A DNA stretch of 64,000 bases from Methylobacterium variabile. Lineage in GTDB: Bacteria > Pseudomonadota > Alphaproteobacteria > Rhizobiales > Beijerinckiaceae. Numbering within the stretch: the stretch's first letter is position 1; each line of letters begins with the position of its first letter. Made by a program: the position numbers and the translations under genes. Under the pieces are notes generated by a model, which did no database searches, had not been told where the DNA came from, and was given only the letters and a program-made list of their open reading frames with translations. Positions 44,164 to 52,143 of this stretch are shown here, piece by piece. The stretch spans positions 1-64,000 of the forward strand of contig NZ_LABY01000171.1 in assembly GCF_001043975.1 (NCBI RefSeq). Direction: 5' to 3'.

Positions 44164-44828
44164 GGCGCCTCGCCGGCGGTGAGCCTGTAGCCGTGGCCGC
44201 GCACGGTCTCGATCCGGGCAGGCGCGATCTTGCGGCGCAGCCGCGTGATGATGACCTCGACCGAGTTCGAATCGACCTCGGCATCGCCCTCGTAGACCCG
44301 CTCCATCAGCTCGCCCCGCGGCACCACCCCGTCCCGGCGCAGGATCAGGCAGGACAGCACCCGCCACTCGAGCCCGGTGAGGCGCAGGGGCAGCCCGTCG
44401 CGCGAGAAGGCGCCGAGGCCGGGATCGAAGCTGACCGGCCCGCAGGTCAGCGTGGTCGCCCCGTGGGCGGCGGCGCGGCGCACCAGGGCGCGCAGGCGGA
44501 TCACCAGCTCCTCGACCCGGAACGGCTTGACCAGGTAGTCGTCGGCCCCGGCCTTGAAGCCCGCTACCTTGTCGCTCCAGGCGTCCCGGGCGGTGAGGAC
44601 CAGCACCGGCAGGGTCCGGCCCGCGGCGCGCCAGCCCTGCAGCACCGCGATCCCGTCGCGCTTCGGCAGGCCGAGATCGAGCACCGCGGCGTCGTAGGTC
44701 TCGGTGTCGCCGAGATGGGCGCCGTCCTCGCCGTTGCGGGCATGGTCGACGGCGCAGTTCTCGGCGCGCAGGACCCGCAGGATCTCGGCCGCGAGGGCCG
44801 CGTCGTCCTCGACGAGCAGGAGCTTCAT
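44160..44828 (-). CDS. OmpR-family response regulator, PhoP/FeuP-like
   Basis: The 222-residue regulator has a receiver (D51 in LDLGLPKRDG, lysine in VKPF) and a winged-helix DNA-binding domain with SNSVEVIITRLRRKI and VRGHGYRL. It overlaps the downstream kinase gene and is divergent from the OB-fold protein gene at 44976, a likely target. Direct hexamer repeats lie between them. The ATG is weakly preceded by a ribosome-binding site. Confidence 0.94.
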   Translation of the reverse strand: MKLLLVEDDAALAAEILRVLRAENCAVDHARNGEDGAHLGDTETYDAAVLDLGLPKRDGIAVLQGWRAAGRTLPVLVLTARDAWSDKVAGFKAGADDYLVKPFRVEELVIRLRALVRRAAAHGATTLTCGPVSFDPGLGAFSRDGLPLRLTGLEWRVLSCLILRRDGVVPRGELMERVYEGDAEVDSNSVEVIITRLRRKIAPARIETVRGHGYRLTAGEAP

Positions 44829-44882
44829 GGTGGGACGAACCGGGTATCTGGAACGGATTCCGCCGTAGTCCCGGCGGTTTAA

Positions 44883-44907
44883 CTGAACCTGAACGGCGGG
44901 GTTCAGG
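44883..44907. promoter_or_regulatory. Candidate response-regulator operator
   Basis: Tandem hexamers CTGAACCTGAAC are followed by an inverted copy GTTCAG after 6 bases. Direct repeats of this kind are typical of OmpR-family sites. The gap lies between the divergent regulator gene and the 44976 gene. Confidence 0.4.
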
Positions 44908-44975
44908 CCCGGTTCCCGGGGCCTGACGTAGAAGGAGAACCGACCCGAGAGGGCCCCACCAGAGGAGCGACACAG

Positions 44976-45638
44976 ATGACCGATCACACCACCATCGAGG
45001 GCCAGGCGAACGACGTGAAGGCCGCTGAGACCCCCGCCGCCCCGCGCCGGCCCCGCCGCGGCCTTCTCGTCGGCGCCGTGGCGGCGCCGCTGGCGCTCGG
45101 CGCCGTCGGGCTCTCCCTGGCCCAGCCGGCCGAGACGCCCCTGACCCCCGTCGCGCCGGTCGCGGTCGGCGCGCTCCAGCCCTCCGGCGCCATCGCCGCC
45201 AAGGGCGAGGTCGCCGAGATCTTCGGCAACAAGTTCATCCTCGCGGACGGCACCGGCCGCGCGCTGATCGAGACCGGCAAGGCCGGGGAGGGCGGCACCC
45301 TGGTCGCCAAGGGCGAGACCGTGACGGTGCAGGGCCGGTTCGAGAACGGCTTCCTGCATGCCGGCACGCTCACCCGCGCCGACGGCCGCGTGGTGCCCCT
45401 CCGGCCGATGGGTCCGCCGCCCGGCGGCCTTGACTGGGCCAAGGACAAGGTCGGCCTCGGCCCGACCGTCGACGTTCCGGCCCTCACTGCCGCGGTGACG
45501 GCCGCCGGCTACTCGGACGTCCACGTCGCCGGCCGCGGCCCGCGCCACCTCGACGTCGCGGCGAAGGGCCAGGACGGCCGGGAGCGGATGCTGCATGTCG
45601 GCTTCGACGGCAAGATCCGCGAGAAGCGCATGTTCTGA
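44976..45638 (+). CDS. Membrane-anchored OB-fold (BOF) and PepSY-like protein
   Basis: The 220-residue protein has a basic N-terminus (PRRPRRG) followed by a hydrophobic helix (about residues 28-45) that anchors it to the inner membrane. A first domain of about residues 68-140 reads as an OB-fold (GEVAEIFGNKFILADGTGRA, GETVTVQGRF) like the YdeI/YgiW family, and a second has PepSY-like DVHVAGRGPRHLDVAAKGQDG. Such proteins often accompany PhoPQ-type systems. AGAGGAG precedes the ATG. A role in envelope stress sensing is inferred. Confidence 0.7.
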   Translation: MTDHTTIEGQANDVKAAETPAAPRRPRRGLLVGAVAAPLALGAVGLSLAQPAETPLTPVAPVAVGALQPSGAIAAKGEVAEIFGNKFILADGTGRALIETGKAGEGGTLVAKGETVTVQGRFENGFLHAGTLTRADGRVVPLRPMGPPPGGLDWAKDKVGLGPTVDVPALTAAVTAAGYSDVHVAGRGPRHLDVAAKGQDGRERMLHVGFDGKIREKRMF

Positions 45639-46264
45639 GGTTCCGGGACGATTCGGGCGCGACGCTCCCCGGCGCCCTCCGACCGATCCGGGGTCCCGCG
45701 ACGGCGGGCGCGTGGTTCCAGTATGGCTTCCGCACCACCCGCAACGTCCTTGCCCGCGGGCCGGCGGTGATCGATCGCCGGTCACGGCCGGTCGCGCGGG
45801 GCGAGCACGGATAAGCCGGCGAAAACCCTCTTCGCGAGTTCCGCCGGCGGTCAGCTCGGCCGCGATCCGGGCGGCATCCGCGACCGCAGCACCGGCGCGA
45901 TGGCGTCCCGCCCGTCATCCGCCCGCGCCGTTCGCGCGGGCTGGGGGAGGTTGACCGGTGGAAAAAGGTCCTGCAGCCCGCGCGACACGCCGGTGAGGAC
46001 GGGAGCGAAAGGCCCGACGAGCGGGGAGGGAGGGCCGTCGGCCTTGACGAATCGGGAGCTGGACATGTCGCGGTGCAAACCTCGGGGTTTTGCTCAACGC
46101 GCTGCACCATGATTTGGTTCACTGCCGCCATGCGGGGGAGCGTCGGCCCGAGATTTCGAGAGAGCAGGCAAACTCGGCCGTCCCCGCAACATAGGCTGTC
46201 TCGGCGCGATGCTGTCATCCCGTATAGAGGGCCGCAGGTTTCCGAGCGGGAGCGATCCGTCACG
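45639..46264. other. Gap without a supported gene
   Basis: About 625 bases. Open frames give Arg-rich translations with no ribosome-binding sites. An AT-richer segment near 46085-46110 may hold a promoter for the gene at 46265. I see no repeat or RNA structure with confidence. Confidence 0.45.
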
Positions 46265-47422
46265 ATGCCCATCCGGCCCTTCGGGTCCGCCACCGCCTGG
46301 CGCGCCGCCGCTCTGCTCGGGCTGATCAGCAGCACCTTCTCGACCCTCGTGAGCCAGTTCACCGCCGCCCGCATCGGCCGCGATGCGATGGTGGACTGGA
46401 TGGTGGTGGCGGCGATCCCTTTGCGGGACGCCGCGCTCCAGGCCGAGCCCTCGTGGGCCGTCGTCGTGGCCGGCATCCTCTTCCACCAATGGGCGGATTT
46501 CTCCTGGGCGCTGGTGTTCTTCGGGCTCCTCGGGCGCTGGACGGCGGGCCTCTCGCCCGCCACGCTGCTGGTCCTGTGCGTGCCCTGGGCGCTGCTGACC
46601 TCGTGCCTCGAGTGGTTCGTTCTGGTGCCGCTGCTGCCGTTCCGCCAGCCGCTCTTCACCCTCGAGCAGCCCTACTGGATCGGCTTCCTCGTCCACCTGA
46701 CCTCGGCGTCGATCTACCCGCTCTTCCCAGCCTTGCGCGACCGGGTCGAGGGGCGTCGTCCCTCGCCGCACCGGCGCTTCTGCGCTCTCTGGGCCGGCCT
46801 CGCCGCGGCGGGCGCCTCCGGGCTCGGGGTGCTGGCGCTCCTCGGCTGGCTTGGCTGGGAGGTGCCGCATCTCGGCGACGAGGTCGCCTACGACCAGAGC
46901 TACCTGCGGCGGATGACCGAGCACCATGAGCAGGGCGCGCAGCTCGCGGCCCTGGCGGCGGAGAGGGCCGAGGACCCGCGCCTTCGCGCCCTCGCCGGGC
47001 TGATGGCGGCGGCCCAGGCCGGCGAGATCGCCGTGATGATGCAGTGGTGGGACAGCTGGTTCGCCCCGGCCTCGCCCCTCTGCACGCCGCAGGAGCGGGA
47101 GGCGATGCCCGGCATGGCGCACCCGGAGCAGGTCGCGGCCCTGCGGCGCAGCGAGGGGCGGGACTTCGACGCCCTGTTCGTCGCCCTGATCAGCCGCCAC
47201 CACGCCGGGGCGGTGCAGATGGCCGACGAGGCCCTGGCGCGGGCCGGCGACCCGCGGATACGCCTCCTCTCCCACGCCATCCGCCACCAGCAGCGCGGCG
47301 AGATCGACCTGATGCACGGGCGCCGGGACCTCGCGGCGGTCGCGTCGGCGACGCGCAACCTCCTCCTGCCCTTCGGCCGCGTCGACGCGGACCGCGCCCT
47401 CACCGACGCGGCGGGGCCGTGA
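46265..47422 (+). CDS. Membrane protein fused to a DUF305 domain
   Basis: The 385-residue protein combines a membrane half (about residues 10-170, four or five helices, with WAVVVAGILFHQWADF) and a C-terminal DUF305 domain (about residues 220-360). The DUF305 part shows the ferritin-like pattern: YLRRMTEHHEQGAQLAALA, GEIAVMMQWW, MPGM, FDALFVALISRHHAGAVQM and a final QQRGEIDLM. His and Met side chains in DUF305 suggest metal (copper) binding. DUF305 proteins usually occur alone; the fused membrane half is less common. The ATG at 46265 fits the first helix. Confidence 0.78.
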   Translation: MPIRPFGSATAWRAAALLGLISSTFSTLVSQFTAARIGRDAMVDWMVVAAIPLRDAALQAEPSWAVVVAGILFHQWADFSWALVFFGLLGRWTAGLSPATLLVLCVPWALLTSCLEWFVLVPLLPFRQPLFTLEQPYWIGFLVHLTSASIYPLFPALRDRVEGRRPSPHRRFCALWAGLAAAGASGLGVLALLGWLGWEVPHLGDEVAYDQSYLRRMTEHHEQGAQLAALAAERAEDPRLRALAGLMAAAQAGEIAVMMQWWDSWFAPASPLCTPQEREAMPGMAHPEQVAALRRSEGRDFDALFVALISRHHAGAVQMADEALARAGDPRIRLLSHAIRHQQRGEIDLMHGRRDLAAVASATRNLLLPFGRVDADRALTDAAGP

Positions 47423-47433
47423 GGCGGCCCCAG

Positions 47434-47474
47434 GCACCATTCGCCGAACCGGCGACCGGTTCGGCGAATGGTGC
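47434..47474 (+). terminator. Terminator hairpin after the DUF305-fusion gene
   Basis: Perfect 17-base arms (47434-47450 and 47458-47474) with a 7-base loop; ACAAACAA follows rather than T residues. It also precedes the end of a convergent gene. Confidence 0.65.
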
Positions 47475-47516
47475 GACAAACAACAATCCAGGCAGAGTCG
47501 CGCCGTGCAACGCTGC

Positions 47517-48314
47517 TCAGCTGCTCGCCGTCGGGGCGATCAGCGTCTCGGTCGCGCCGGCCGGGTCCATGCCGATGCGGCCCCAGCCCGGCAGCTTCAG
47601 GGCCGGCCGGCGCAGGTCGAGCCCCGCCACCGCGCCGAGCACGTTGACCTCGATCCCCTCGACCCAGCCCAGGGTGAGGCCGAGATAGCCCCGGGCCGAG
47701 AGCTGCACGCCGGTGCGGCTCGGGGTCCAGGCGATCGGGCGGTCGGAGAAGTCCTTGCCGAGGGCCGTGGGCGGCAGGGCCACGGCGAGCTCCGGCACCG
47801 CCCGCAGCACGTGGGCCACGAAGGTGTTGGAGTTCGGCCCCGGCCAGGCGCTGTAGGTGCCGGCGGCCTGGTGCGGATAGGTCGCGACCGCGTCGCGGAT
47901 GCGCGGCACGGCGCGGGCCGCCGCCTCGCCGTCGAGGGCGAGCACCACCTGGGGCGGGTTGCCGAACCAGCGCGCATCGGCCGCGTAGGCGTCCTTGCGC
48001 ACCGGAAGGCCCCAGCCGACCACGTCGTAGCGGGTGTAGCGCGGGGCGCCCGCCTCCTTGACGACGATCCAGGTGTGGTGGGCGAAGATGCCCCGCCAGC
48101 GCCCGACCCGGGCGGCGTAGATCCGCACCTTCGCCTCCGGCGCCGCGGCAGGGGCAGGCAGGAGCCGGGCGCTCGACCAGTCGGCGGTGGCCCAGTCGGG
48201 GGCGAGGTCGTCGCGGCTCCACCACCACAGGGCGTGGGCCGCGAGCGGCAGCAGGAACAGGAGAACGAGCGCGAGCACGATCGTGCGCGCGAGCCAGGCC
48301 AGGGCGAGCAGCAT
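47517..48314 (-). CDS. DUF3750 family membrane-anchored protein
   Basis: The 265-residue protein has a hydrophobic N-terminal helix (WLARTIVLALVLLFLLPLAA), then conserved segments including GIFAHHTWIVVKEAGA, TRYDVVGWGLPV, YSAWPGPNSNTFVAHVLRAV and GYLGLTLGWVEGIEVNVLGA. These match DUF3750, a proteobacterial family of unknown role with cysteine-peptidase-like features: HTW and N-S-N-T-F residues could form an active site. The start is uncertain; ATG at 48314 is the only codon with a usable position before the helix. Confidence 0.82.
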   Translation of the reverse strand: MLLALAWLARTIVLALVLLFLLPLAAHALWWWSRDDLAPDWATADWSSARLLPAPAAAPEAKVRIYAARVGRWRGIFAHHTWIVVKEAGAPRYTRYDVVGWGLPVRKDAYAADARWFGNPPQVVLALDGEAAARAVPRIRDAVATYPHQAAGTYSAWPGPNSNTFVAHVLRAVPELAVALPPTALGKDFSDRPIAWTPSRTGVQLSARGYLGLTLGWVEGIEVNVLGAVAGLDLRRPALKLPGWGRIGMDPAGATETLIAPTASS

Positions 48315-48443
48315 GACCGTGAAGATGGGCGCCGGAGCGTGGCCGCGCAAGCGCGGGCCCGATCCGACGCCCTGGGCGAACCGGAGCCGGGCGAGACCGT
48401 TGTCGGCAAAGATGATTGCCGCGGATCGGTACGGGAGGGCGCG

Positions 48444-48971
48444 ATGGCTGAGGTGAAACGGGTGGTGGATGCCCTGGTGCGCAGCCGGCGCGGCGGGCTC
48501 GCGGCCTCCGCGGCCCTCGGCGGGCTGGCGCTGCTCGCCGGGCTGTCGGTGCGGGCGCTGCAGCGCGAGGCGCCGGCACCGGCCGCGACGCCGACACCGA
48601 CGCCGTTCGACGCCGGCGCGATCAGCGACGACGAGGCGACCCTGTGCCTGCGCATCATGGTGGCGGCGACGGCGGCGGACGGGGTGATCGACGCCCAGGA
48701 GCGCCAGCGCCTCGACGCGGCGGTCGCCGAATCCGGCCTTGACGTCGCCGGCCGGCAGTGGCTCGCCCGCGAGCTCGAGGATCCCGCCTCGATCGACGAG
48801 ATCGCCGACCGGGTGCAGGACCCCGCCACGGCGGCCCGGGTCTACGCCGCCGCCCGCCTCGCGGTGGACCCGGACACGATGCAGGAGCGCACCTTCCTGC
48901 GCATGCTGGCCGAGGCCCTCGACCTCGACGACGACGCGGTCGCCCGGGTCGAGTCCGGCCTCACGGCCTGA
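48444..48971 (+). CDS. DUF533 (YebE-like) TerB-fold protein
   Basis: The 175-residue protein has a membrane-near hydrophobic helix (about residues 19-33, GLAASAALGGLALLAGL), a low-complexity Pro/Thr linker, and a C-terminal helical TerB-like domain with ATAADGVIDAQERQRLD and YAAARLAVDPDTMQERTFLRM. DUF533 proteins are inner-membrane proteins of unknown role. GGGAGG precedes the ATG. The DUF1206 gene follows after 14 bases. A near-consensus sigma-EcfG site (CGAAC, 16 bases, CGTT) lies 43 bases upstream. Confidence 0.85.
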   Translation: MAEVKRVVDALVRSRRGGLAASAALGGLALLAGLSVRALQREAPAPAATPTPTPFDAGAISDDEATLCLRIMVAATAADGVIDAQERQRLDAAVAESGLDVAGRQWLARELEDPASIDEIADRVQDPATAARVYAAARLAVDPDTMQERTFLRMLAEALDLDDDAVARVESGLTA

Positions 48972-48985
48972 GCGGAGCACCGCCC

Positions 48986-49828
48986 ATGCGCCCCGACGGC
49001 CGGCAAGCCCTCGAACTGCTCGCCCGCCTCGGCTATGGCGCCCGCGGCATCACCTACTGCCTCGTCGGCGGCCTCGCGGTGCTGGCGGCGATCGGCGTCG
49101 GCGGTCAGACCGGGGGCAGCCGCAGCGCCCTTCTGATCCTGCTCGAACGACCCTTCGGCTGGATCCTGCTCGGCCTCGTGGCCCTGGGCCTCGCCGCCTT
49201 CGCGCTCTGGCGCGTGGTCGAGGCGGTGACCGACGCCGACGGCTACGGCCGCTCGGCCAAGGGGCTGGCGACCCGGGCCGGCCACCTCGTCAGCGGTGTG
49301 ATCTACGGCGGCCTCGGCCTGTCGATGATGCGGGCGGCGCTCGGGCGCGGCACCGCCGGTTCCTCCGACGACCAGGGCGCCCGCGACTGGACCGCCTGGC
49401 TGCTGCAGCAGCCCTTCGGCCAGTGGCTTGTCGGCGCGGTCGGGCTGGTGGTGATCGGCGCCGGCCTCGCCTTCGCCCTGAAGGCCTGGAAGGGCGACGT
49501 GACCCGGCGCCTCTCCGTGCCCCACGACGCCCGCGACTGGGCAAAGCGCGTCGGCCGTTTCGGCTACGCCGCCCGGGCGCTGACCTTCGGGCTGATCGGC
49601 GGCTTCCTGATCTCCGCCGCCATCGCGAGCCGCTCGAGCGACGTGAAGGGGCTCGGCGGCGCCCTGCAAGCCCTCCGCGGCGAGCCTTACGGCTGGGTGC
49701 TGCTCGGCCTCACCGCCGCGGGCCTCGCCGCCTTCGGGGTGTTCGGCCTCGTCCAGGCCCGCTACCGCCGCATCGACCCGCCGGACCTCGACGCGGCGCG
49801 CCGGGCGGTGAAGGATATCGCCCGATAG
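48986..49828 (+). CDS. DUF1206 membrane protein
   Basis: The 280-residue integral membrane protein has six helices in three related pairs, each beginning with a GYxARG-type motif: LARLGYGARGITYCLVGGLA, ATRAGHLVSGVIYGGLGL and GRFGYAARALTFGLIGG. The threefold pattern is the DUF1206 hallmark; function is unknown. It starts 14 bases after the DUF533 gene, so the two are cotranscribed, with a DUF3237 gene after 21 bases. Confidence 0.93.
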   Translation: MRPDGRQALELLARLGYGARGITYCLVGGLAVLAAIGVGGQTGGSRSALLILLERPFGWILLGLVALGLAAFALWRVVEAVTDADGYGRSAKGLATRAGHLVSGVIYGGLGLSMMRAALGRGTAGSSDDQGARDWTAWLLQQPFGQWLVGAVGLVVIGAGLAFALKAWKGDVTRRLSVPHDARDWAKRVGRFGYAARALTFGLIGGFLISAAIASRSSDVKGLGGALQALRGEPYGWVLLGLTAAGLAAFGVFGLVQARYRRIDPPDLDAARRAVKDIAR

Positions 49829-49849
49829 ACGATTTCCGGAGGAGACCCC

Positions 49850-50320
49850 ATGGACGCGCCGCTGCCGCTCAACACCGAGTTCCTGTTCCGCATCAGCCTC
49901 ACGGTCGGCGCGCCGCAAGCGATCGGCCCCTCCCGCGGCACCGAGCTGCGGGTCGTGCCCGTCACCGGCGGCACCGTCTCGGGCCCGCGCCTCACCGGCG
50001 AGGTCCTGCCCGGCCCGGCCGGCGACTGGCTGCGGGTCGAGCCCGACGGCACGACGCATCTCGACGTGCGCCTGACCTTCCGGACGGCCAGCGGCGGTCT
50101 CGTCTACTGCCACTATAGCGGCCTGCGCGCCGGTCCGCCGGAAGTGCTGGCCCGCCTCGGCCGCGGCGAGGCGGTGGCGCCGGAGGACTACTACTTCCGC
50201 ACGGCCCTCCGCTTCGAGACCGGGGCGACGGACCTCGCCTGGCTCACCCGGCTCATCGCCGTGGGGGTCGGGCAGCGGCTGCCGGAGGGGCCGGTTTATG
50301 ATGTGTATGGGGTGATGTGA
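49850..50320 (+). CDS. DUF3237 family protein
   Basis: The 156-residue soluble protein is of the DUF3237 (UPF0311) family, a beta-barrel fold. Signature segments are VTGGTVSGPRLTGEVLPGP near residue 38, DVRLTFRTASGGLVYCHYSG and DYYFRTALRFETG. The function is unknown. GGAGGAGACC precedes the ATG at 49850. It is the third gene of a likely operon with DUF533 and DUF1206. Confidence 0.9.
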   Translation: MDAPLPLNTEFLFRISLTVGAPQAIGPSRGTELRVVPVTGGTVSGPRLTGEVLPGPAGDWLRVEPDGTTHLDVRLTFRTASGGLVYCHYSGLRAGPPEVLARLGRGEAVAPEDYYFRTALRFETGATDLAWLTRLIAVGVGQRLPEGPVYDVYGVM

Positions 50321-50341
50321 GGCGGCTTCGACACGCGCCGC

Positions 50342-50377
50342 GTCACCCCGGGCTCCGCGGCGCGGCCCCGGGATGAC
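50342..50377. repeat. Short palindromic repeat related to the 34841 element
   Basis: Arms GTCACCCCGGG and CCCGGGATGAC (one mismatch) flank a core with GCTCCGCGGCGCGG. The sequence GTCATCCCGGGG with GCGGAGCCCGG also occurs in the arms at 34841-34975. Confidence 0.55.
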
Positions 50378-50423
50378 GCTGGCGGGAGAGGCATCCGTCG
50401 GCGAAACCGACGGATCGTCGAGG

Positions 50424-51602
50424 TCAACGCCGGTTCCCCTCCAGGAACGCGCCGATCCGCTCCAGCGCGCGGGAGATGTTCTCCGCCGAGTTGGCGTAGG
50501 ACAGGCGCAGGTAGCCCTCGCCGTGGATGCCGAAATCCGGGCCGCCGATCGTCGCGACGCCGGCCTCCTCCAGGAGCGCCGAGGCCAGGGCCTTGGCCTT
50601 CCAGCCGGTGCCGGCGATGTTCGGGAAGGCGTAGAAGGCGCCCTTCGGGGTGATGCAGGAGACGCCCGGCAGCCGGTTCAGCCCCTCGACCACCAGCAGG
50701 CGGCGGCGGTCGAACTCCGCCATCATGGCGGCGACGCAGTCCTGCGGCCCGTCGAGGGCCGCGATGCCGGCCCATTGCGTCGCGGCGTTGACGCAGGAGA
50801 ACGAGTTCACCGCGAGCTTGCGGGCGGCGTCGTAGAGCGGCGCCGGCCAGACCGACCAGCCAAGGCGCCAGCCGGTCATCGCGTAGGTCTTCGAGGCGCC
50901 GTCGAGGTAGATCAGCCGGTCGCGGATCTCCGGATAGGCAAGCAGCGTGTGGTGGCGCTCGCCGTCGTAGGTCATCGTGCCGTAGATCTCGTCCGACAGG
51001 ATGGCGACGTCGGGATGCGCCGCAAGGCCGGCGACCAGCGCGTCGATCTCGGCCTTCGGGGTCACGCCGCCGGTCGGGTTGGCGGGGGAATTCAGGATCA
51101 GCAGGCGGGTGCGCGGGGTGATCAGCCCCAGCGTCTCCTGCGCCGAGAAGGCGAAGCCGTTCTCCTCGCGGATCGGCACCGGCACCGGCGTGGCGCCGGT
51201 GAACTCGATCATCGAGCGGTAGATCGGGAAGCCCGGATCCGGGTAGAGGATCTCGGCCCCCGGCTCGCCGAACATCAGGATCGCCATGAACATGGTGACC
51301 TTGCCGCCCGGCACGATCATCACGCTGTCGGGCGAGACCTGGACGCCCAGCCGCCGGTCGAGGTCGCGGGCCACCGCCTCGCGCAAGGGCAGGATGCCGA
51401 CCGCCGGGGTGTAGCCGTGGTGACCGTCGTGCAGGGCCTTCACCGCCGCCTCGACGACGTGGGGCGGGGTCGGCATGTCGGGCTGGCCGATGCCGAGGTT
51501 GATCACGTCGCGGCCGGCCTGGGCGAGGGCGGTGGCGCGGGCGAGCACCGCGAAGGCGTTCTCCTCCCCGATGCGCGAGAAGGCGGGGACGACGGCGGGC
51601 AT
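50424..51602 (-). CDS. Class I aminotransferase (aspartate/aromatic type)
   Basis: The 392-residue PLP enzyme has the fold-type I aminotransferase pattern: INLGIGQPDMPTPPHV, the NSPANPTGG site, DEIYGTMTYDG and the PLP lysine K238 in GASKTYAMTGWRLGW, then YANSAENI. These enzymes move amino groups between 2-oxo acids and amino acids, here probably for aspartate, alanine or aromatic substrates; the substrate is uncertain. The ATG at 51602 starts MPAVVPAFSRIGEENAFAVL. Confidence 0.93.
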   Translation of the reverse strand: MPAVVPAFSRIGEENAFAVLARATALAQAGRDVINLGIGQPDMPTPPHVVEAAVKALHDGHHGYTPAVGILPLREAVARDLDRRLGVQVSPDSVMIVPGGKVTMFMAILMFGEPGAEILYPDPGFPIYRSMIEFTGATPVPVPIREENGFAFSAQETLGLITPRTRLLILNSPANPTGGVTPKAEIDALVAGLAAHPDVAILSDEIYGTMTYDGERHHTLLAYPEIRDRLIYLDGASKTYAMTGWRLGWSVWPAPLYDAARKLAVNSFSCVNAATQWAGIAALDGPQDCVAAMMAEFDRRRLLVVEGLNRLPGVSCITPKGAFYAFPNIAGTGWKAKALASALLEEAGVATIGGPDFGIHGEGYLRLSYANSAENISRALERIGAFLEGNRR

Positions 51603-51706
51603 GGCGGTCTCTCGTTTCCTCTGGATCACTCGCGGCGGGGCGCTGTCGCCCCGCCGTCGTGCGCCCGCGGCCTTCGTGGTGCCGTCGGGGCGGGCTTCTC
51701 CGCCGC

Positions 51707-51919
51707 TCAGCGCGGCGTGTTGCGCTCGGCGAGCCGGCTGACGCCGAACGAGATCGCGCCGCCGAGGACGATCAGGATGATGCCGGTCTTGATCGACGAC
51801 CAGAGCAGCGAGCGCTCGATGCCCGGATCGGTCAGCATCAGGAGCAGACAGACGAGTACCGGGATCGCCACCACGATGGCGATCGGCACGAGCGGGTTGG
51901 ACGGCGTCTCTTGGCTCAT
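51707..51919 (-). CDS. Small two-helix membrane protein
   Basis: The 70-residue protein has two hydrophobic segments (about residues 9-30 and 43-60), IAIVVAIPVLVCLLLML and GIILIVLGGAISFGV. The short soluble ends are NPL- and AERNTPR-like. I recognise no family. GGGGAG lies upstream of the ATG. It is 104 bases upstream of the aminotransferase gene on the same strand and could be cotranscribed. Confidence 0.65.
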   Translation of the reverse strand: MSQETPSNPLVPIAIVVAIPVLVCLLLMLTDPGIERSLLWSSIKTGIILIVLGGAISFGVSRLAERNTPR

Positions 51920-52143
51920 CGGCGGCTCCCCGGCGTTGTCGAGCGGTATGGTTCGAGCCGGCCTCATAGCACCGCTGGCCGGCGTTGCGACAGCGCCCGC
52001 GCGACAAACTTTGGGCCCGGGCGCTTGCCCCCGCCGGGGCTCCGGCCATGCGCCGCACGGTGTTGCCTTCCTGCACCGGCCGGGTCCATAGCTTCCTGCG
52101 AACGGTTCTCGACAAGAACGGACTCGGGAAGGACGACCCCGCC

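Noticed and set aside
45851-46112. Several short frames in the gap before the DUF305-fusion gene
   Set aside because: All are Arg-rich shadows without ribosome-binding sites or homology-like motifs.
51985-52143. N-terminal extension of the IlvD/Edd-family frame
   Set aside because: The extra 53 codons are unlike the family; the ATG at 52144 has the better ribosome-binding site and family start.
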